A DNA stretch of 64,000 nt from Blautia sp. (GTDB taxonomy: Bacteria > Bacillota > Clostridia > Lachnospirales > Lachnospiraceae): the NCBI GenBank assembly GCA_017515325.1, contig JAFWGA010000039.1, positions 1 to 64,000 on the forward strand, read 5' to 3'. Every line of letters begins with the position of its first letter. The stretch's first letter is position 1. Made by a program: the position numbers and the translations under genes. The notes under the pieces were generated by a model. That model worked only from the letters and a program-made list of their open reading frames with translations. It made no database searches and was not told where the DNA came from. Positions 1 to 8,661 of this stretch are shown in pieces.

Positions 1-981
1 AAAAATCTCGTTCCCTTCTGGAACTATCACATTGGGGTAGTCAACTCCCTTTTCCTCCAGAAGAGCCTTTGCTTCCTCGGCCAGCTCGTCTGTCATCCTT
101 CCTCTCTCATCCTCAACACCGATGATACCGCAGCCTTTTTCAGACAATCGATCATTTATTTTGGCCAGCTCTTCCATCTCATCAACACAATATCCGCACC
201 ACATGCCCCAGACGTTGATCATCGTCACAAGATTGTCAGCAAATAGATCCTTTGATGAGATTTTATTCCCATCAAGGTCAGTCGTTTCAAATGAAATAAT
301 CTTTCCTACGATATCATCAGACTCGTCCACCGGAGCGGTAAGTTCTGCCTTTTGTAACTCTTTCAGGAGCTTGTCCTTAACATTATCTATATCAGCCCTT
401 AGCTTGTCTTTGCTCTTTAGGGTTGTTGATGAAGAACCAAGTTTGGCTTCGATCGATTGAAGATCCTTCTCAAAACTCTTGTCTCCAAGAACATTTTTTG
501 ACCAGTTTGACAGGAAGTCTTCGACTGATTGGGTGAGGAAATAAAAATGGAAGCCATCTTTTTCTCCAAACTCCGTAACCTTCATATCGTCGGTAAGAGT
601 TATGCCGACAGCATCAAGCGTAGCAGCCTCTTCCCTATCTGAAACGATGATATAGGCAATGATTGCAGCCGAATTTCCAATAATATTGGTGACCTTTTCC
701 TGATCCTTTTCACTCATGTCTTCGTAACGGTCATTAATCTCCTGAACAGTATCGTTTGACAAGGCAAAATAGCGTACTCCCAGTACTGAAACAAATGGAT
801 CATGGCTCAGGATACCATAATCCATCGGTACCAGGCAACGATCTCTGTTGGAAATAGAGTCAAAGTTGATGGAAAATCCGTAATCTTGCGTGTTATAAGA
901 ACCAAGATCATCTTCTGCCAGTACAGGAAAGCAGAGCATTAAAACAATAAGAAGGATGGATATAATATTTAATTTTTTCAT
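1..981 (-). CDS. secreted/exported thioredoxin-like (TlpA-type) protein, 3' end cut by window edge
   Basis: The frame is open from an ATG at 981 to the window edge (327 codons), so the C-terminus is missing. Residues 1-19 form a signal peptide (MKK start, hydrophobic core, cut near VLA-ED). Residues 20-200 are an unrecognised extracytoplasmic region, followed by a charged, helix-rich linker. From about residue 220 a redoxin domain begins, with the catalytic motif W-C-G-Y-C at C262 and C265 in the context INVWGMWC. TlpA/ResA-like proteins reduce or exchange disulphides outside the membrane, often with an electron-donor membrane partner, but none is visible here. The start overlaps the stop of the upstream glycosyltransferase remnant by ATGA, suggesting it was once translationally coupled. 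The substrate cannot be inferred. Confidence 0.8.
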   Translation of the reverse strand, partial: MKKLNIISILLIVLMLCFPVLAEDDLGSYNTQDYGFSINFDSISNRDRCLVPMDYGILSHDPFVSVLGVRYFALSNDTVQEINDRYEDMSEKDQEKVTNIIGNSAAIIAYIIVSDREEAATLDAVGITLTDDMKVTEFGEKDGFHFYFLTQSVEDFLSNWSKNVLGDKSFEKDLQSIEAKLGSSSTTLKSKDKLRADIDNVKDKLLKELQKAELTAPVDESDDIVGKIISFETTDLDGNKISSKDLFADNLVTMINVWGMWCGYCVDEMEELAKINDRLSEKGCGIIGVEDERGRMTDELAEEAKALLEEKGVDYPNVIVPEGNEIF

Positions 982-1181
982 TTTTTTCCTTTCTTATCAT
1001 AGAGGACAGCAGCTCCAAGGAAGGAAGAGATCAGATGGAAAGAATCTGTAAATCTATTATCGATGATTAGAACTTCCCCGTCAAAAGACTCTTTCTCGAT
1101 GAAATAGAAAGCTTCCTCTATGGACGTAGAAATAATCTCTTCCTAATTCAGGCAAGGAATTAGGATAGTAATATTCTTCAT
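978..1181 (-). pseudogene. N-terminal remnant of a family-2 glycosyltransferase
   Basis: The ATG at 1181 opens with MKNITILIPCLN, the typical N-terminus of dolichyl-phosphate-mannose-synthase-like GT2 enzymes. A TAG at 1143-1145 interrupts codon 13. The same frame then continues as EEIISTSIEEAFYFIEKE and GEVLIIDNRFTDS, matching the GT2 motif region that normally reads (I)DNGSTD. After about 67 codons it ends in a TGA that overlaps the ATG of the next gene. The catalytic DXD and membrane regions are missing. It is a truncated, stop-bearing relic. Its start overlaps the stop of the preceding relic by ATGA, so two GT2 genes were probably arranged in tandem. Confidence 0.75.
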
Positions 1182-1632
1182 TTCAATAAGCTCTTTTTCA
1201 TCTCATCAGCTTGTACAAGTTTAAATTCAAAGTCGCGCTTATCCTTGTCCCGGAGGGAAGCAAGAATCACACCCGGAACAAAGAGGAGAAGAGCCATCAC
1301 CATAACAATACCACAAATGATCAGAGTAGGAAATCGTCTTACAAGTCCTGTCTTTATGAAGTCAAGCCACACAGGAATGAAAAACAAAATGCTTATCACA
1401 CCTAATAAAATACCCACTGACCCAAAAAGCAAAATAGACGATAGGATCTATACTTCTTTAAAATGGTTTTCAAACCCTTCGCTCCATCAGAGAATGTATT
1501 CAGCTTTGATATACTTCCCACTGGGCGATCCCGGTACTGAATCGGAATCGTTTCAATCTTGGAATTTTCTATCTATGGCATGAATGGTCATCTCCGTTTC
1601 AATATACATGCGTATCTAAAAATGCCATACCC
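1178..1632 (-). pseudogene. C-terminal remnant of a family-2 glycosyltransferase with frameshifts
   Basis: Reading the minus strand in three frames recovers one continuous GT2 C-terminus. It runs IETEMTIHAIDRKF, then IETIPIQYRDRPVGS and SKLNTFSDGAKGLKTIL, then LFGSVGILLGVISILFFIPV with two membrane helices, ending DEMKKSLLK. The frame changes near 1565 and again near 1440. The YRDRP and LNTFSDG motifs match a second fragment at 3622-3825, so the two come from related genes. No catalytic N-terminal half is present upstream. The last 84 codons form a clean open frame (ATG at 1432), but I regard it as part of the relic. Confidence 0.7.
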
Positions 1633-1649
1633 TGCTCTACTACCTATCA

Positions 1650-3306
1650 CTATCGCTGAGAACTTTCAATATGGCTATTGTAGTACTTTTTGCTATAAAT
1701 TTTCCATAACCCAAAGATAAAAACGACATTGCCTATCAAGTAATACGTTAGTAAATACATCCACCATCCAGTTGGTTCAGTCAGAATGATTATTATTAGC
1801 TTTGATAATACAAAAGAACCAGCTATCCAAGGATACCAATTCTTCTTGGTAACCAAATGAATCCATATAAAAAGCAAAAATACAATAGGGATGATCGCAT
1901 TCCACATTAGCATCTTGATCCACCTAATTTCAATCCCTTCTGTATCTCTTCCCCCAAATAGATAGATAACCGCTTTTCGTATGTTTTTAAAGACTGGCTT
2001 AAATGCAATCCAATGATTATTCAGTATAACAGGTACCACGCTGTTTTGGTTGTCATCATCAAACAATTCTGCAGCAAGCGTCACATTTTCCGTCGAAGAA
2101 CCTGTAATACCAGATGCCTTTATGAATAAGTTCCATCTTTCAGAAACGACAACACTTGTATATTTTGTAGATAATTTTATAAATGCCTTCAAATAAGCAT
2201 TATAGTCTTCTTTCGTATAATCATCATTTGGATCAGCGTTTCTATTTCTAACACAGTCTGAATGCCAATACAAATCCTCGCCATTCAACTGAGGATTATT
2301 ATAAATAACCATAATATCGGTGACCTTATCTATTGCTTCAAGTTCTTTATAGTCGTTTATAGGATCCGCAACTCTGACAAGCTCCGCACAAGGCCTTAAT
2401 AATGAAATAACCTGATAATTACTATCTCCAAGCGCTTTGTTTTGTAAATAATTGAAGCATAAGAAAGCAAAACAGAAATAATAATACAAATGTATTTTTT
2501 CTTTTTTGGAAGAACTTCTTCTTTAATCAGCCAGGATAGAACACATACGCATGGAATATAAATAAAAGCTTCTGTTCTCCATGTGGCTACAATACTCGAC
2601 AAAAGACCTAATAATATAGTATACGGCCAACACCATTCATCTTTTTCTCTGTTACCACATATCAATATCACAAGTAGAACCAATTCAAGATATATATGTA
2701 ACCCTATCCTATAACCAGAAAATTGGTACATCAATACAGGTGGAAGCAAAAATGGTATTACTTTAAGAATAGTATCTAAGAAAATGTTACGTAAACGAAC
2801 AATATTGTATGTTGCCTCAAGTTTAGTAACCACAAATGAAACACATACAGATACTATTACATTCTGTAGTAGAATTATTCCGCCAGGAAATGGAAATACT
2901 TGCAATAGTACATCCTGATAAAGGCCTGTAAAAAAATGCTGCCAAGCATGAAAAGAATCATAATTTTTTATACCGTTTATTGTCCATAAATCATCCCACG
3001 CCCAAGTCCCAGGCCACAAGATAAGTAAGATAAACATCATCAAAAGAAAATAAACGCAAAAGACAGACCATCCTCGTTTATAGCCTAAATCATTAGCTCT
3101 TATTCTCTTAAACACATGAAACGCAATAGACCAAGATGCTAAAAGAAAAACGAGATACAGAGATTTCACGACCAAATAGTTGTTTGTTATATGATCATAT
3201 TTTAAAAAAACCTGTCAATTTGAAGCGCATTTGTAATAAAAAACTGCAATAATGAAACATATAATGGAATTTTATATTCCCCAATTATCTGATATATTCT
3301 TTTCAT
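1650..3306 (-). pseudogene. polytopic membrane protein (DUF6020-like), two frameshifts
   Basis: Three overlapping frames make one protein of about 550 residues. It starts at the ATG at 3306 (MKRIYQIIGEYKIPLY), shifts in a run of seven T on the coding strand near 3210, and continues as NNYLVVKSLYLVFLL. It shifts again near 2450 (IIYKTK to ALGDSNYQV) and ends at 1650. About ten hydrophobic segments flank a hydrophilic loop of about 150 residues. The motif WPGTWAWDDLWTINGIKNYD followed by WQHFFTGLYQ resembles the intact DUF6020-like protein at 58348-60126 (NICSDSLSQIKQI, NHHPFYHTMLIRV). Such proteins are thought to be membrane glycosyltransferase-like factors, but the function is unproven. One-base indels could also be assembly errors. 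Confidence 0.7.
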
Positions 3307-3621
3307 TTTGAAACAGCCTTCCTTCATGCTCCTCTATACTCTTTAACTATTCTCTAAAAAGTAATTGTTCTCAGTCTAAAGAAACAACTAAGTCAGTTTC
3401 TTTTTTCATTTGCCAGCAAAGGTAGGAAAAATAATCCTTTGCATTTTTGCCCAAGATGTTAATTACGGCATCCGACAGATATTGATGAAAATCAATTACT
3501 ACATTTAATATCATATCATATCATATCATATCATTTATTCTATTTTATAACACTTAACCGTCACCTATATCTCACCCATATTCCTCATTTTTATAGTATT
3601 GTTCTACACTTTGGCCAAATA
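3307..3621. other. AT-rich intergenic stretch with no gene
   Basis: No open frame with a ribosome binding site is seen. It holds only the TCATA pentanucleotide run at 3509-3535 and AT-rich sequence. It separates two glycosyltransferase-type relics. Confidence 0.6.
3509..3535. repeat. pentanucleotide microsatellite (TCATA)n
   Basis: Five consecutive TCATA units in an intergenic AT-rich region. A shorter run of the same unit occurs at 35751-35767. Confidence 0.85.
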
Positions 3622-3825
3622 TTAAGAATCCAAATGAATGGGAATGTGTTCAGCTTTAAAAACGCTCCCTTCTGGCCTGTCCCTATATTTCACCAGAATC
3701 GTCTCAATCTGGTATTTATTATCTAATGCATGGATGGTTATTTCCGTTTCGATCTCGAAACCGCTACTTAGGGCTGGGAAAGTCTTTACGAATTCATAAC
3801 TGAAAGCCCTGTACCCTATCATGAT
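3622..3825 (-). pseudogene. internal fragment of a family-2 glycosyltransferase
   Basis: This 66-codon frame reads IGYRAFSYEFVKTFPALS, then FEIETEITIHALDNKYQI and KYRDRPEGSVFK, which is the segment following the catalytic core of GT2 enzymes related to dolichyl-phosphate mannose synthase. The normal continuation (SKLNTFSDG) is replaced by unrelated residues and a stop. Upstream, the frame runs back through stops into a sequence I do not recognise, so both ends look like recombination junctions. It is a relic, paralogous to the fragment at 1178-1632. Confidence 0.65.
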
Positions 3826-3958
3826 GCTTGCTAATGGAATCTAACCCAAATGTTGCTGCCATCCATACGAAAACCCTGCTTCGGTTCCAAAACTCGCTAC
3901 TGTTGAAGTGATTAGTACCTCTATCCAAGTGGAGTTCCCATCCGCTATATGTGAAACG

Positions 3959-4975
3959 TCACTCTGGACGTACTGTTCGCTTAACATATGTTATTCCTTC
4001 ATGAACAATAATTGCCGTTATTATCGAGCATCCTACTGCAAGCACATTTATTGTTTTGATTGACAACATAGGCTTCAGATGGTGCTCGAACACTGTCAAA
4101 AACTGGGTATGGGTTAGATACAGTTCTAAAGTATACTCTCCAAAAAATCCAAAAAATCGTGAAATCCATTTCTCATGCACAGTATGAAAAAGTAAAACTA
4201 ATATCACGCTTGCACAGAACCCTAAAACCGCATAAAGATATCTCCACATACCATATGCTCTAACCGCACCCATAAACCTTAATAAGATAAACACGAGAAA
4301 TGGTATGGCTAAAGAGCAGATGGGCGGTAAACATTTTTGTTTACGACCGTCTCTCACAAGGGGAGCCAAGAAACAACCTGCTATAAAAATCGGTGCTCTG
4401 CACAATGCAAGATTTACCATTTCAAACCAGTCAGGATTGAATAAAGCGATAGCTGTGTTAAGAAAAATATCTGACACTATAAGAAAGATGCAATAGAACA
4501 ATTTCTTCGGATTACTCTTTACAACTAGACAATACAATAATGGATAAAATGAATATAACACTATTGTTAAGGCTACATACCATCCCCTGTTTTTGCCATC
4601 AATCCAAAAGCTTAGCGAGGTAATGTCCAAAAAAACCCTTAATGGATTTGTATCCTGTCCGTTGTAAAGATACAAATACCACGGCAACAAACAAATAATA
4701 GTTGGTGGAAGAATACGAATAAAACGTTTCTTGTAAAATTCTATGATCCAATTCTTGCCAAGCCCACTATGTAGGTTCTGTGCCGAATAATAAAGGCCAA
4801 CTCCAGACAATAACAAAAAAATCTCAACCCCAAGATTGCCAAAATGCTTTATACCCGCAATTACAGGTATCGACCTATAATCCCCAGAACAATGGAAGAA
4901 CATTATCCAAAGTATAGCCAAACCCATAATAGCTTTTCTCTCAGAACTAAAGTACCCAAAATTGAATTCTATCAT
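3959..4975 (-). CDS. acyltransferase-3 family membrane protein (OafA/YrhL type)
   Basis: About 338 residues and roughly ten membrane helices. The N-terminus IMGLAILWIMFFHCSGDYRS carries the acyltransferase-3 signature (R/K-x-hydrophobic-A-I-x-W-I-x-F-x-H with the conserved His). It continues into LGVEIFLLLSGVGLYYS, the typical second helix. Family members move acetyl or other acyl groups across the membrane onto sugars of surface polysaccharides. I start at the ATG at 4975, which follows an AAGG site and overlaps the upstream stop by ATGA, rather than the longer open frame to 5086. It is paired with another acyltransferase gene, and both probably decorate the glycan made by the operon on the far side of the insertion sequence. 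Confidence 0.85.
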   Translation of the reverse strand: MIEFNFGYFSSERKAIMGLAILWIMFFHCSGDYRSIPVIAGIKHFGNLGVEIFLLLSGVGLYYSAQNLHSGLGKNWIIEFYKKRFIRILPPTIICLLPWYLYLYNGQDTNPLRVFLDITSLSFWIDGKNRGWYVALTIVLYSFYPLLYCLVVKSNPKKLFYCIFLIVSDIFLNTAIALFNPDWFEMVNLALCRAPIFIAGCFLAPLVRDGRKQKCLPPICSLAIPFLVFILLRFMGAVRAYGMWRYLYAVLGFCASVILVLLFHTVHEKWISRFFGFFGEYTLELYLTHTQFLTVFEHHLKPMLSIKTINVLAVGCSIITAIIVHEGITYVKRTVRPE

Positions 4976-5970
4976 TTCACATCTGCCTTTTCGAATAATA
5001 AGAGATGTTCTATAAATCCAGAAATCTGCTTTACAATACATGCAAGTACTATGGTTAATGCCAAAATGATAACAATGTCCAACCACAGCATGTTTGTTAT
5101 ACCAATTAAGCTAAATGGGCCAAGAATCAAAAGGTGATGTGTCAAATACATTTCATACCCGTAATCATCGGTGAATGACAGGAGAAAGGAGATTCCATTC
5201 AAATTGTTTCTGTCAAAAATAGTCTTCATCATCAAGAAAAGGAATATGCCCAATGCCACATGATTGTAATTATAAAAGACTCCAAATCTGGTGACCTGCC
5301 TATGCGCAACATAAGATAAATAGATCTGAATACCGTTCCCGGCAAAGGCTATTATTCCAAATGCAATAACGCACATTTTCTCTTTGATGTAACTCTTCTC
5401 TTCATTAATCCCGAGAATGTATCCAATAATGAAACAGACGATCCATGCCGGAGTATAGAACCTATTAAAGTACCCAAATAGCAGTACCGCTATCTCGATA
5501 GACGCAAGTGCAAATAGAAAAAAGCTTCTATTGCTCTTCACATATTTATTCCTAAAGGCTGCAAGCAGTGGAACAAGCACATAACAAATCAATATGGTAT
5601 GTACAAACCACAGATGCCCCGCACCTTTAAGCGTACCATTCACAAAAAGGCCTTTAGCAAATTCTTTCCAGTTAAAAAACCCCCTGGCAAATAGAAGCTG
5701 GAATACCCCATACGGAACATAAACAACATAGTATGAAATCAGGATTTTCTTAAACCGTCTCACATAAAACGACGTGACTTCGCCGACATCTTTCTGTCCA
5801 TACAGAAACCCGGAAATGCAGAGGTAAATCTGCACCCCGACATTGAACCACCACGCAAGCTCCAAATCCAATTCCTGCATAATATGGCAAGAAATAATAA
5901 AGGAAAGCGCAATGAGGCGGATAAGGCTTACAGAATAGTTTCTATTTTGATGGCTTAATCCTTCTCCCAT
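4972..5970 (-). CDS. acyltransferase-3 family membrane protein (WecH-like)
   Basis: 332 residues with about ten membrane segments. The opening NYSVSLIRLIALSFIISCHI, then WWFNVGVQIYLCISGFLYGQ, matches the acyltransferase-3 fold, with the conserved arginine and histidine in helix 1. It probably O-acylates a sugar in the cell-surface polysaccharide. The stop overlaps the next acyltransferase by four bases (ATGA). The left inverted repeat of the insertion sequence lies only 7 bp upstream of the ATG. The gene has therefore lost its original leader and upstream operon connection, and expression would depend on read-through from the element or a new promoter. Confidence 0.85.
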   Translation of the reverse strand: MGEGLSHQNRNYSVSLIRLIALSFIISCHIMQELDLELAWWFNVGVQIYLCISGFLYGQKDVGEVTSFYVRRFKKILISYYVVYVPYGVFQLLFARGFFNWKEFAKGLFVNGTLKGAGHLWFVHTILICYVLVPLLAAFRNKYVKSNRSFFLFALASIEIAVLLFGYFNRFYTPAWIVCFIIGYILGINEEKSYIKEKMCVIAFGIIAFAGNGIQIYLSYVAHRQVTRFGVFYNYNHVALGIFLFLMMKTIFDRNNLNGISFLLSFTDDYGYEMYLTHHLLILGPFSLIGITNMLWLDIVIILALTIVLACIVKQISGFIEHLLLFEKADVK

Positions 5971-6005
5971 TTTCTAAGGATTCCCACATAAATAAATGGA
6001 ACAAC

Positions 6006-7418
6006 TTAAGCTAACAACCGGTAATCCTTCCAACGACTTCCGGGACTATGTGGAGTGATTACATAATTCCAATTCTGCATAGATGTACAATCCCCAATAG
6101 TTTGTATATTGACATCGTTTTGGTACAATGCATCATTAATGATCCCGATATAATCTCGGTTTTCAGCAATGGCTTTTTTCTTTTCTGATTCTGTCAAATA
6201 GATATTGAAGTTGATTTCGCAGCCAACAGTCAGACCAGTCTTTGTATGAGTTTGACAAGTATAGCCTTTCACCACTTCCAGGGATGTAAGCGGCTTAGCA
6301 GTCCATGCATGAGATACTTGTGACCATAAACGACGCTCAATGGGATTGTATTTACTGGTTCCTGGAGGATAATGGCACATTTCGACTTTAATGCCGAGAT
6401 TATCAGAAAGCTGTTGTAAAGCTATTTTCCATACCCACCCTCTTGAACGATTGCTTCCACCACCATCTGCTAATATCAGAATCCGTTTTGCATTTGGAAA
6501 TTGACCGGAGCCCTGATTTTTCCACCAGGCAGCTATAGAGTCAGCAGCAAATTCTGACGTATCATGATCAATACCAATTACTGCATATCCTGTATTATTG
6601 TTCAAACAATATATACCATACGGGATGAAGATGGCTTTTCTTTTGAGAATTTCTGCAGGAATGGAACTATAGCCATCCGGATATATTTGTTCGTATGTAA
6701 ATGCAAAATCGTGATCAAGTACACGCCTTGGATCACCCTTTTTACGATACTCAACACCAGAACGGATAAAGTCGCCCAATTTCTCTTTAGCCTTCGTGTC
6801 TATTGAAATAACAGGGTCTCCGTTCTTAATATATTCATTCCTTCTTGCTTCAATATGATTGAACTGCGCATCTCTCATTGGATGTGCATCGCCTACCTGG
6901 TCATATTTTTGGTTCTTCTGAAGAGAATATCCAAGTTTACGCACGATATTTTTGATACTTGTATGGCTATAGCGCTGTCTGGTTGTTTTATAGATTTCTT
7001 CTCCTATAGATTTTACCGTTACATTGATCCAGGCATTGTTTCGCATGGGATCCCCATAAGATGCGTTCATAACGATCGTATCAACGACAAAAAGAATGTC
7101 AACGACTTCAGGTATCTGTTCGTCCGTGAAGCATCCCATTGCCAGAATAGCTTCCCGATGTTTTACTTCAAGACGTTTTCTTCCTCCGCCAGGAACACGG
7201 CTACGATCACCAACGTGGAATACTTCGCCCGCTTTTACAGCATCAATGCCACGGTGTATACAACCCCTGCTGATATTCAATGTCCTGGATAAAGCGGTTA
7301 CCCCGCCGTATCCAAGATCTATTGCAATGCTGCCAAGGTATAGTCTTCTTTGTTTTTCGGACATACCTTTCAGGTTGTTTATGATGTGCATAGTAAATGC
7401 AGCGGGCAGTGCAAGCAT
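6006..7418 (-). CDS. ISAzo13-family DDE transposase
   Basis: 470 residues. An N-terminal helix-turn-helix region (residues 25-70: GYGGVTALSRTLNISRGCIH) is followed by the DDE domain of the ISAzo13 (Rhodopirellula-type) family. Visible catalytic contexts are VISIDTKAKEKLG (first Asp), RILILADGGGSNRSR (second Asp) and YPPGTSKYNPIERRLWS (Glu). Length is normal for the family. The stop codon falls inside the left terminal repeat. The gene follows the accessory frame by about 80 bp on the same strand, probably from one promoter near the right end. Confidence 0.93.
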   Translation of the reverse strand: MLALPAAFTMHIINNLKGMSEKQRRLYLGSIAIDLGYGGVTALSRTLNISRGCIHRGIDAVKAGEVFHVGDRSRVPGGGRKRLEVKHREAILAMGCFTDEQIPEVVDILFVVDTIVMNASYGDPMRNNAWINVTVKSIGEEIYKTTRQRYSHTSIKNIVRKLGYSLQKNQKYDQVGDAHPMRDAQFNHIEARRNEYIKNGDPVISIDTKAKEKLGDFIRSGVEYRKKGDPRRVLDHDFAFTYEQIYPDGYSSIPAEILKRKAIFIPYGIYCLNNNTGYAVIGIDHDTSEFAADSIAAWWKNQGSGQFPNAKRILILADGGGSNRSRGWVWKIALQQLSDNLGIKVEMCHYPPGTSKYNPIERRLWSQVSHAWTAKPLTSLEVVKGYTCQTHTKTGLTVGCEINFNIYLTESEKKKAIAENRDYIGIINDALYQNDVNIQTIGDCTSMQNWNYVITPHSPGSRWKDYRLLA

Positions 7419-7499
7419 ATCGGTAACCCCCGGGACCTTATTCTGATGGCGTTCCGAAGGAATGGATATCTGTATATTTACACTGGAAACCAGAAGTTT

Positions 7500-7892
7500 T
7501 TACTGTCTTGTAGTATGTACTGAACGAATGAATGCATCAATGGCATTATTAGTAGCTTCAATCTGATTCTTTAAGGATTGGATCTGTTCGCTTAACGCCT
7601 TGTTCTCATTGCGTTGCTTATCCAGTTCTTCTAAAGCTTGTTTGTACCTGGTGTAATATGATGTATACTCTGATTGATGCGTGAAAGCAGAGGGTTCTTC
7701 CGTTTGGTCTTTCTTTCGCCTGCCAGGCTTGCCAGAGCTTGGTACGAATTCCTTGGTTATTGGATCTTCATACCCAATATAAGTACGCTTGGGGCGGGAG
7801 GATTTTTTTACGGGATCATAACAGGATGTACTCTCATAAATGCTTACCCACCCAGTTTTTTTGTTAACATAACGAACACGGGACATAGACAC
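7500..7892 (-). CDS. insertion-sequence accessory protein with basic N-terminus and coiled coil
   Basis: 130 residues lying between the transposase and the right terminal repeat, same strand. Residues 5-60 (RVRYVNKKTGWVSIYES, then RPKRTYIGYEDP and GKPGRRKK) are basic and resemble the N-terminal segment of IS1634/IS4-type transposases, which suggests DNA binding. Residues 80-118 (heptad-like LEELDKQRNENKALSEQIQS) predict a coiled coil. I infer a transposition helper or regulator carried by the element. No catalytic motif is present. Such an extra frame is not a textbook part of ISAzo13 elements. Confidence 0.7.
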   Translation of the reverse strand: MSMSRVRYVNKKTGWVSIYESTSCYDPVKKSSRPKRTYIGYEDPITKEFVPSSGKPGRRKKDQTEEPSAFTHQSEYTSYYTRYKQALEELDKQRNENKALSEQIQSLKNQIEATNNAIDAFIRSVHTTRQ

Positions 7893-8128
7893 TCCTTAGT
7901 ATGAACACCATCAGTACATATATTATAATATATACCACGCAAAAATAAAATACTCATTTGGTATTTACTATTATAATTGTGTACCAACAACTGATTTTGC
8001 CTTTGGTTTTTTCGCTACTTATAATCGGTAACCAAAGACTATTCTACCATACAGAAGTCTCTATCGGTAAAGAAAAAAGAACCTAATCGCATTTAACAAA
8101 GTTGTTCCATTTATTTAATTGGTAATCC

Positions 8129-8661
8129 TAACCACCTCAATCAAAGTAAAGTGCTATAAAAACCAACAAATTATCATAGTTATTGGAAAAAGCCCAGCTC
8201 AGATTTTCTCCTATGGATCATAGCCTTCTGGATTCAAGGATATCAGAGTTATGATTCCTATCTGCATTACTGAATTCACGGGCGGGGGAATATGCCTATA
8301 CCTTGTACCTTTACTGTACTTTTACTGTACTTTTACTGTACTTTTACACGGTTAACATTTATGCAAAGTAACTCGGTACTTTTACAAAACGGATAATGTC
8401 GCGTTTGTTCATGTGGGTCTTTTTTCTACATTACGCTTTAAATATTTCCTCCTACCGTATCATAAAAAAAATGGTACGCACAATACATTGAATTCGAACA
8501 TCTCCGACTATGAAGTAGGCTTCACCTGACGCAAGCGATTTGTAAATAGATTCCATGTGGAGGTGTTTCATTTTCCAAAAGCTTGTTTTTTTGAAATATT
8601 CGCAGTTTTTCTTAATACAAGTCTGACCGCAATGTTATTCGCACAATACTAATTAAGTTAT
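8129..8661. other. 533-bp intergenic stretch beside the insertion sequence
   Basis: No convincing gene on either strand. It holds the 11-bp tandem repeat at 8304-8347 and AT-rich sequence. Before the insertion it would have joined the LtaS-like gene to the acyltransferase genes. Confidence 0.55.
8304..8347. repeat. 11-bp tandem repeat, four copies
   Basis: Four consecutive units of TGTACTTTTAC, the first with one mismatch. A partial further unit (GGTACTTTTAC) lies about 27 bp on. The array sits downstream of the LtaS-like gene, in non-coding sequence. Confidence 0.9.

Larger units (their letters stand above)
5978..8128 (-). mobile_element. ISAzo13-family insertion sequence, complete, 2,151 bp
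   Basis: Terminal inverted repeats of 30 bp lie at 5978-6007 and 8099-8128 and match at 27 of 30 positions. The outer five bases are GGATT and the inner 19 bp are identical. A direct TAA flanks the element on both sides (5975-5977 and 8129-8131), a plausible 3-bp target duplication. Inside are a transposase and a small upstream accessory frame, both on the minus strand. The transposase stop lies in the left repeat. The element sits inside the polysaccharide locus, between the LtaS-like gene and the acyltransferase pair. Both coding frames are intact, so it may still be mobile. Confidence 0.9.

Noticed and set aside
3509-3535. TCATA run as a phase-variation tract
   Set aside because: It lies in non-coding sequence between relics, not in a reading frame or promoter spacer of an intact gene.
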